From Scylla paramamosain (taxonomy: Eukaryota; Arthropoda; Malacostraca; Decapoda; Portunidae): a stretch of 64,000 nucleotides of DNA. Positions within the stretch are counted from its first letter, which is position 1. Every line of letters starts with the position of its first letter. Both the position numbers and the translations under genes were made by a program. The notes beneath the pieces were generated by a model. The model was given only the letters and a program-made list of their open reading frames with translations. It did not search any database and was not told the DNA's origin. The DNA lies in contig NW_026973670.1 of the NCBI RefSeq assembly GCF_035594125.1, positions 2,136,001 to 2,200,000 on the forward strand. Reading direction: 5' to 3'. Shown here piece by piece: positions 55,427-64,000 of this stretch.

Positions 55427-58400
55427 GAGGAAAAAAAGGGACATTACGAGAAACGCGCATTATAAGTGTTTTTGAGATTCTTAGATACCATAACCCTGAA
55501 ACTCATGAATAACACTCTTAATTGAGAAACAGAACAACCTTACGAAATGCGTGTATTTTGAGTATTTTCACATGCTTGGTTACCAAAACTCCAAATTGCA
55601 TACGAAACTAGCTTTATGTGGAAAGAAAAAAAAAGACATTTCCAGAAAAATGTATTTTGAGTGTTTTTGAGCGTGTTAGGCAATAAAGCACTAAAAAGCA
55701 AGGCAATCACATTACATGGGAATAAAACCAAGTTTTACCAAGAACTTGCCTTTAAGTGTTTTTGAGTTCCTAACATACCAACACACTAAAACGCATGCAA
55801 AACAGCCTTTATGAAGAAACGGAATAACATTACCAAAAACATGTATTTTAAGTGTTTTTGATCATGTTACCTATAAAAACGCTTAAATACATGGAAAGAA
55901 CCCTATGTTTGGGAAACGAAAGGACATTACGTGAAACGTGTATTATGAATATTATTAAATTCCTTAAGCACCAAAAAGCTAAAACCCACAAATAACACTC
56001 TTTATAGAGAGAAAAAAAAGAATTTTCATTTTTGTTTTTGTTTTTCTTCTTCATAGGTACCGAGATGCCAAAATTCTAGCAAAATTCAGGGAATTTATAT
56101 GGAAAAAAGAACATTATCATAAAAAGTTAATTTTAGCTTTTTTTTCGGACAGTTATGTACCAAAACCTAAATTGCATGCAAAGCCACCTACCTCTAAAGG
56201 AAATTAAACGACTTTACCAGAAACCTGTCTTTTGAGTGTTTTTCAGCATGTTAGGCACCAAAACAATAAATAACATGGAAGTCACTCTATATGGGAATCC
56301 AAAACAAAATCACTTAACACTTGTCTTTTCAGTGTTTTACGTAGAAACACACTAAAACGGATGCAATCAAACCAATATGAAGAAATAGAATAACATTGCC
56401 AAAAAGGTATATTTTGAGTGTTTTTGAGCCTGTTACCTACAAAGAACGCGAAAATGGATGCAAAGCACTCTATATTGGGAAACAAAAGGACATTACGAGA
56501 AACCTGTACAATGAGTGTTTTATTGTTTCACAACAACCACAAGGCAAAAGTTTCTTAGATACCAAAATGCTGAAACTTATGAATAACACTCTTGATTGAG
56601 ATACAGAACAACCTTACCAAATGCGTGTATTTTGAGTGTTTTTTTTCACATTCTTTGTCACCAAAACACGAAATTGCATGCGAAACTAGGTTTATGTGGG
56701 GAAAAAATTATATTCCCAGAAATTTTTTTTCAGTGTTTATGAGCGTGTTAGGCAATAAAGTACTTGAAAGAAGGGCAATCACATTACATGTGAATAAAAG
56801 AAACTTTTATGTAATGAGCTCAAAAATATTTAACGGCAAGTTAAATATTTTTGAGCTCATTACATACCAAAACGCTAAAACGAATGCAAAAAATCCTTTA
56901 TGGAGAAAAACAAAAACATGACAAAAACCATGTATCTTGAGTGTTTTTGATCATGTTACCTACAAAAACGCTTAAATACATGCAAAGAATCCTATGTTTG
57001 GGAAACGAAAGGACATTACGAGAAACATGTATTAAAAGTGTTTTTATGTTACTTAAATACCAAAAAGCTAAAACCCACAAATAACACTCTTTATGAAGAA
57101 ACAAAAAAAAAAAAAAAAAAACAATAAATAAAAATAAATAAATAAAATAAAAGAAAATAATTTTTTTTTGTTATTTATCTTCAGAGGTACCGAGATGCCA
57201 AAATTCTGTTAAAATTCAGGGAAATTATGTGGATAAAAGAACATTATCGAAAAAGTTAATTTTAGCTTTTTTTTCGGACTGTTATGTACCAAATCCTAAA
57301 GTGCATGCAAAGCCATCTATATCGACTTTACAAACTGTCTTTTGAGTGTTTTTCAGCATATTAGGCACCAAAACGATAAATAATATGGCAGTCACTCTAT
57401 ATGGGAATCCAAAACAAAATTACTGAAAACGTCTCTTTTCAGTGTTTTACGTAAAAAAAACGCTAAAACGGATGCAAACAGACCAATATGAAGAAATAAA
57501 ATAACATTACCAAAAAGGTATATTTTAAGTATTTTTGAGCTTGTGACCAACAAAAAAAAAACGTGAAAATGGATGCAAAGCACTCTATATTGGGAAATAA
57601 AAAGACATTACGAGAAACGTGTATAATGAGTATTTTTATAGTTTCACAAGAACCACGAAGAAAAAAACGCAAAAACTAGTGTATATGGAGAAGTTTCTTA
57701 GATACCAAAATGCTGAAAATCCTGAATAACTCTCTTATTTAAGAAACAGAATAACATTACTAAATGCGTATATTTTGAGTGTTTTTCACATTCTTAGTTA
57801 TTAGAACTCCAAATTGCATGCGAAACTAGCTTTATGTGGGAAAAAACAATGACATTACCAGAAAATATCTTTTGAGGGTTTTTGAGAGAGTTAGGCAATA
57901 AAGCACTGAAAAGGAGGGCAATCACATTACATGGGAATAAAACCAACTTTTAAGTGTTTTTTAACTCCTTATATACCAAAACGCTAAAACACATGCAAAA
58001 CACCCTTTATGGAGAAACAGATTAACATTACCAAATACATTTATTTTGAGTGTTTTTGATCATGTTACCTCTAAAAACGCTTAAATACATGCAAAGAACC
58101 CTATGTCTAAGAAACGAAAAGACATTATGAGAAACGTGTATTATGTGTTTTTAAGTTCCATAGGTACCAAAAAGCTAAAACCTCTTTAGAGAGAAAAAAA
58201 ATAAAGAAATAATTAAAAAATAGGATTCTTTTTTTTTGTTCTTCCTCTTCATAGGTACTGAGATGCAAAAATTCTGGCAAAATTCAGGGAAATTATGTGC
58301 AAAAAGAACATTATCAAAAAAGTTAATTTTAACTTTTTTTTCGGACTGTTATGTACAAAACCATGAAGTACATGCAAAGCCAACTATATGGGGAGATTAA

Positions 58401-61400
58401 ACGACTTTACGAGAAACCTATCTTTTGTGGTTTTTTCTCTTTCTCTATTGGTTAACAAAAGGACATTACGAGAAACGTGTATAATGAGTGTTTTATAGAT
58501 TCCTCAAGAATCACAAGGCAAAAAACGCAAAAACTCATATATATGGAGAAGTTTCTTAGATACCAAAATGCTGAAACTCCTGATAACACTCTAAAGTGAG
58601 AAACAGAACAACCTTACCAAATGCGTGTTTTTTGAGTGTTTTTCACATTCTTAGTTACCAAAACCCCAAATTTTATGTGAAAGTAGCTATATGTGGAAAA
58701 AAAAAATGACATTACCAGAAAAGTGTCTTTTAAGTGTGATTGCATGATAGGCGATAAAGCACTAAAAAGCAGGGCAATCACATTACATGGGAATAAAATC
58801 AACTTTTACCAAGTGTTTTTTCTGTGTTTTTGAGCTCCTTATATACCAAAACGCTAAAACGCATGCAAAACACCCTTTATTTAGAAACAGAATAACATTA
58901 CCAAAAACATGTATTTTAAGTGTTTTTGATCATGTTACCTATAAAAACGCTTAAATACATGCAAAGAATCTTATGTTTGGGAAACGAAAGGACATTTCGA
59001 GAAACGTGTATTATAAGTGTTTTTTAAGTTCTTTAAGTACCATAAAGCTAAAACCCACAAATAACACTATTTATAGAGAAAAAAAATAGGATTTTTTTTA
59101 ATTCATCTTCATAGGTACCGAGATGCTAAAATTCTGCCAAAATTCAAGGAAATTATGTGAAAAAAGAACATTATGAAAAAGAGTTAATTTTAGCTTTTTT
59201 TCGGATTTTTATGTACCAAACCCTAAAGTGCATGCAAAGCCACCTATATGGGGATATTGAACGACCATACCAGAAACCTGTCTTTTGTGTTTTTTTTAAG
59301 CATGTTAGCCACCAAAACGATAAATAATATGGAAGTCACTCAATGTGGGAATCCATCACAAAATTACTGAAAAAGAGTCTTTTCAGTGTTTCACGTAGAA
59401 AAACGCTAAATTGGATGCAAACCAACGAATATGGAGAAATAGAATAACATTGCCAAAAAGGTATATTTTGAGTGTTTTTGAGCTTCTTACCTTGAAAAAA
59501 ACGCGAAAATTGATGGAAAGCACTCTATATTGGTATACAAAAGGACATTACGAGAAACGTTTATAATGAGTGTTCTATAGTTTCACAACAGTCACAAGGC
59601 AAAAATCGCAAAACTCGGTGTATATGGAGAAGTTTCTTAAGATACCAAAATGGTGAAACTCAGAAATAACACTCTTAATTAAGAATACAGAACAACCTTA
59701 CCAAATGCATGTATTTTGAGTGCTTTTCACATTCTTAGTTACGAAAACCAAAAATTGCATGCGAAACTAGCTTTATGTGGGAAAAAAAATGACATTACCA
59801 AAAAAGTGTTTTTTGAGTGTTTTTGAGCGTGATAGGCACTAAAGCACTAAAAAGGAGGGCAATCACATTATATGGGAATAAAACCAACTTTTACCAAGAA
59901 CCTGCCTTTACGTATTTTTGAGCTTCTTACATACCAAAACGCTAAAACGCTTGCAAAACACCCTTTATGGAGAAACAGAATAACATTACCAGAAACATGT
60001 ATTTTGAGTGTTTTTGATCATGTTACCTATAAAAATGCCTAAATACATGCAAAGAACCCTATGTTTGGAAAATGAAAGGATATTACGGAAATCGTGTATT
60101 ATGAGTGTTTTTAAGTTCCTTAAGTACCAAAAAGCTAAAACCCACAAATAACTTTTTATAGACAGAAAAAAAAATTGTTATTCATATTCATAGGTAACGA
60201 GATGCCAAAATTCTGGCAAAATTCATGGATATTTTGTAAAAAAAATCACTATAAAAAAATAATTTTAGCTTTTTTCCCGAGTTATGTACAAACTCTGAAG
60301 TGCATGCAAATCCACCTATATGGGGAAATTTCACGACTTTACCAGAAACCTGTCTTTTGAGTGTTGTTCAGCAATCTGAACAATATTACTTAAAACGTGT
60401 CTTTTGAGTGATTTACGTAGAAAAACGCAAAAACGGATGCAAACCAACCAATATGAAGAAATAGAATAATATTACAAAAAAGATATATTTTGATGTGTTT
60501 TTGAGCTTGTTACCTACAAAAAATGCAAAAATGGATGGGAAGCACTTTATATTGGCAAAGAAGAGGACATTACGAGAAACGTGTATGAGTGTTTTATAGT
60601 TTGACAAGAACCACAAGGTAAAATACTCAAAAACTCGTGTACATAAAGAAGTTTTTACATACCAAAAAGCTGAAACTCATCAATAACACTTTTAATTCTG
60701 AAACAGAAATTCCTTACCAAATGTGTGTATTAGAAAAGTTTCTTACATACCAAAATGCTGAAACTCATGAATAACACTTTTAATTAAGAAATAGAACAAC
60801 CTTACTAAACCCTGTGTTTTGAGTTTTTTTCACATTCTTAGCAAAACCCCAAATTCCATGCAAAACTAGCTTTATGTGGGAAAAAAAATGATATTACCAG
60901 AAAAGTGTGTTTTGAGTGTTTTTGAGCGTGTTAGGCAATAAAGCACTAAAAAGCAGGGGAATCACATGACATGGGAATAATAACAACTTTTACCAAGAAC
61001 TTGCCTTTAAGTGTTTTTGATCTCATTACATACGAAAACGCTAAAACGCATGCAAAACACCTTTTATGGAGAAAGAGAATAAAATTACCAAAACATATAT
61101 TTTGAGTGTTTTTGATCATGTTATCTATAAAAACACTTAAATACATGCAAAAAACCTTATGTAAACATAAGAAACATAAGAAACAAGAAACGAAAGGCCA
61201 TTTTGAGAAATGTGTATTTTAAGTGTTTTTAAGTTCCTTAAGTACCAAAAAGCTAAAACCCACAAATAACACTTTATTTAGAAAAAAAAAGTAAGGAAAT
61301 AAAAAATAGGATTTTTTTTTTTGTTATTCATCTTCATAGGTACCGAGATGCCAAAATTCTGGGAAAATTCAGGACTATTATATGTTAAAAAAAAAAAAAA

Positions 61401-62988
61401 TTATCAAAAAAGTAAATTTTAGCTTTTTTTTCGGACAGTTATGTACCAAACCCTAAAGTGCATCCAAAGACTCCTATATGAGGAAATTAAACGACCTTAA
61501 CAGAAATCTGTTTTTTGAGTGTCTTTTGAGTGTTTTTGAGCGTGATAGAAAATAAAGCACTAAAAAGGCGGGCAATCATATAACATTGGAAGAAAACGAA
61601 TTTTTACCAAGAACTTGCATTTATGTGTTTTTGAGCTCCTTATATACCAAAACACTAAAATGCATGCAAAACACTCTTTATGGTGAAACAGAATAACATT
61701 ACCAAAAAACATGTATTTTGAGTGTTTTTGATCATGTTACCAATAAAAACGCTTAAATAAATGCAAAGAACACTATTTTTTGGGAAACGAAAGGAGATTA
61801 CGAGAAACGAGTATTATGAATGTTTTTTAAGTTCATTAATTACAAAAAAGCTAAAAGCCACAAATAACACTCTTTATTGAGAAACAATAAATAAATGAAA
61901 AAAATACAATATTTTTTTTCTTTCTTATTCATCTTCACAAGTACCGAAATGCCAAAATTCGGGCAAATTTCAGGAAATTATGTGAAATAATAACATTATC
62001 AAAAAAAGTTAAATTTAGCTTTTTTTTTCGAACTGTTATGTACCAAACCCCTAAAGTGCATGGGGAAATTAAACGTGTTTGCCAGAAAACTGTCTTATGA
62101 GTGTTTTTCAGCATGTTAGGAACCAACATGATAAAACCCAAGGAAGTCAATCTATATGGGAATCCAAAACAAAATTACTGAAAAACGTGTCTTTTTCGGT
62201 GTTTTACGTACAAAACGCTAAAACGGATGCAAACTAATCAAAATGAAGCAATAGAATAACATTAACAAAAAGGTATATTTTGAGTGTTTTTGAAATTGTT
62301 ACCTACAAAAAACGCGAAAATGGATAGAAAGCACTCTATATTGGGAAGCAAAAGGCATCAAAAAGCATGTTAGGCACTGAAACGATAAATAATATGAAAG
62401 TCACTCTATATGGAAATCCAAAAGAAAATTACTGGAAACGTGTCTTTTAAAAGATTTACGTAGAAAAACGCTAAAACGGAGGCAAACCAACCAATATGAA
62501 GGAATAGAATAACATTACCAAAAAAGTATATTTTGTGTGTTTTTGAGCTTGTTACATAAAAAGAAACCCGAAAATGGATGCAAAGCACTCTACATAAGGA
62601 AAAAAAAAAGGACATAATGAGAAACGTGTATAATGAGTGTTTTATAGTTCACCAGAATCACAAGGCAAAAAACGCAAAAATTCGACTGTATGGAGAAGTT
62701 TCTAAGATACCAAAATACTGAAACTCATGAATAACACTCTTAATCAAGAAACAGAACAACCTTACTAAATGCGTGTATTTTGAGTGTTTTTTTTTTACTT
62801 TCTTAGTTACCAAAACCCCAAATTCCATGCGAAACTAGCTTTATGTGGGAAAAAAATGAAATTACCAGAAAAGTGTCTTTCAGTGTTTTTGAGTGTGTTA
62901 GGCAGTAAAGCACTAAAAAGCAGGGCAATCATATTACATGGGAATAAAACCAACTTTTACGAAGAACTTGCCTTTTAGTGTTTTTTGA
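55427..62988 (-). repeat. HOR satellite array, inverted (right palindrome arm)
   Basis: Reversed HOR units mirroring array B. M11 landmarks lie near 56,058, 57,190, 58,255, 59,118, 60,198, 61,343 and 61,945. Relative to the left arm it lacks two complete units at a joint near 58,690-58,740 and about 1.5 units at a joint near 61,515 (AGTGTCTTTTGAGTGTTTTT). It keeps the M7-M8 segment lost from the left near 15,165. A 60-bp local foldback occurs near 56,811-56,870 (ATGAGCTCAAAAATATTTAA and its reverse complement). Confidence 0.88.
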
Positions 62989-63291
62989 CACGTATTTAGT
63001 AAGTTTGCTCTGTTTCTCAATTAAGAGTGTTATTCATGAGTTTAAGCATTTACACGAGTTTTTGCGTTTTTTTGCCTTGTGGATTTTTTGAATTATAAAA
63101 CATTCATTTTACATTTTTCTCGCAATGTTTTCTACGTAAAACACTGAGAAGACACGTTTTCAGTAATTTTCTTTTGGATTCCCACATAGAGTGAGTTCCT
63201 TATTATTTATCGTTTTGGTGCCTAATATGCTGAAAAACACTCAAAAGACAGATTTCTGGTAACGTCTTTAATTTCCTCATATGGGAGGCTT
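62989..63291 (+). repeat. Small forward block in inverted array, mirror of 14,448-14,755
   Basis: Orientation switches at TTTTGACACGTATTTAG and back after CATATGGGAGGCTTTGC. It holds a partial M6 joined directly to M8 (TCTCGCAATGTTTTCTACG) and then M9, the same internal deletion as in the left-arm partner. Confidence 0.82.
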
Positions 63292-64000
63292 TGCATATCT
63301 TTTCAGTGTTTTTGAGCGTGTTACGCAATAAAGCACTAAAAGCCAGGAAAATCACATTACATGGGAATAAAACCAAATTTTACCAAGAACTGGCCTTTAA
63401 ATGTTTTTGAGCTCCTTACATACCAAAACGCTAAAACGTATGCAAAATACATTTTATGGAGAAACAAAATAACATTACCAAATACATGTATTTTGAGTGT
63501 TTTTGATCATGTTATCTAAAAATAACGCTTAAATACATGCAAAGAACCTTATGTTTGGGAAACAAAAGAACATTACGAGAAACGTGTATTATGAGTGATT
63601 TTTAAATTCCTTCAGTACCGAAAAAGCTAAAACCCACTAATAACACTCTTTAGAAAAAATAAATAAATAAATATAAAAATGGAAATTTTGTTTTTTGTTT
63701 TTCATCTTCATAGGTACCGAATTGCCAAAATTCTGGCAAAATTCAGGGAATTTATGGGAAAAAAAGAACATTATCATGAAAGTTAATTATAGCTTTTTTT
63801 TTTTTCTGATTGTTATGTACCAAAACCTAAAGTGCATGCAAAGCCACCTATGTAGGGAAGTTAAACGACTTTACCAGAAACCTGTCTTTTCAATGTTTTT
63901 CAGCATGTTAGGCACCAATACGATAAATAATATGAAAATCAGTCAATATGTGAATCCAAAACAAAATTACTGAAAACGTGTCTTTTCAGTGTTTTACGTA
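63292..64000 (-). repeat. HOR satellite, inverted, continuing past the window
   Basis: M4, M3, M2, M1, M11, M10, M9 and part of M8 reversed, with the M11 landmark near 63,714. It mirrors about 13,730-14,447. The array runs off the window edge with no sign of ending. Confidence 0.86.

Larger units (their letters stand above)
45335..64000 (-). other. Right arm of giant imperfect palindrome
   Basis: Inverted counterpart of 13,700-41,150, about 9 kb shorter. The missing material corresponds to left 32,545-38,060 (five HOR units), about 20,275-22,445 (two units) and about 15,815-17,425 (1.5 units). In one stretch I aligned by eye (31,322-31,495 against 49,595-49,770) there are six mismatches in roughly 175 bases, so the arms are similar but not identical. 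Confidence 0.85.

Overview
This window is non-coding, strongly A+T-rich eukaryotic satellite DNA. I find no credible protein-coding gene, tRNA, rRNA, CRISPR array or bacterial-style operon. The only protein-derived sequence is three copies of one broken non-LTR (LINE) retrotransposon fragment with the SPGPDEI-type linker and reverse-transcriptase motifs of the CR1/L2/Jockey kind, which suggests an animal genome. I cannot name the species. The setting looks centromeric or pericentromeric, but that is inference.

The basic unit is a roughly 90-100 bp monomer. It reads, with variation: CATATAGGGTG, TTTGCATGC, TTTTAGCGTTTTGGTA, a CTCAAAAACACTCAAAA box, ACACG, then TTTTTGGTAATGTT. 'Forward' below means GCGTTTTGGTA reads on the + strand. 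There are two layers. (1) A monomeric layer of diverged monomers with no longer period lies at about 420-6,338, 26,462-28,797, 41,156-42,825 and 52,306-54,642. (2) A higher-order repeat (HOR) layer has eleven distinguishable monomers (M1-M11) forming a unit of about 1,080-1,100 bp, repeated head to tail. It lies at about 6,663-25,687, 28,798-41,150, 42,826-52,305 and 55,427-64,000. A type unit is mapped at 18,782-19,876.

At large scale the window is mostly one giant imperfect palindrome. The left arm (about 13.7-41.15 kb, forward) is repeated inverted in the right arm (about 45.34-64.0 kb, running off the window). The spacer (about 41.15-45.34 kb) is built from inverted copies of about 3.5-5.2 kb and 14.9-17.1 kb. 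The arms differ by whole-unit steps: the right arm lacks about five HOR units (left 32.5-38.1 kb), exactly two units (left 20.27-22.45 kb) and about 1.5 units (left 15.8-17.4 kb). Both arms share the LINE fragment, truncated units and small inverted blocks, so those events came before the inverted duplication. The first 2.6 kb of the window is a direct duplicate of 25.9-28.8 kb, LINE fragment included.

Other elements are two long (AT)n tracts (324 and 155 bp), both at the same phase of the HOR unit, and hairpins at the LINE/satellite junctions and at one inversion breakpoint. Boundaries between satellite blocks were read by eye and are good to about 10-30 bp.
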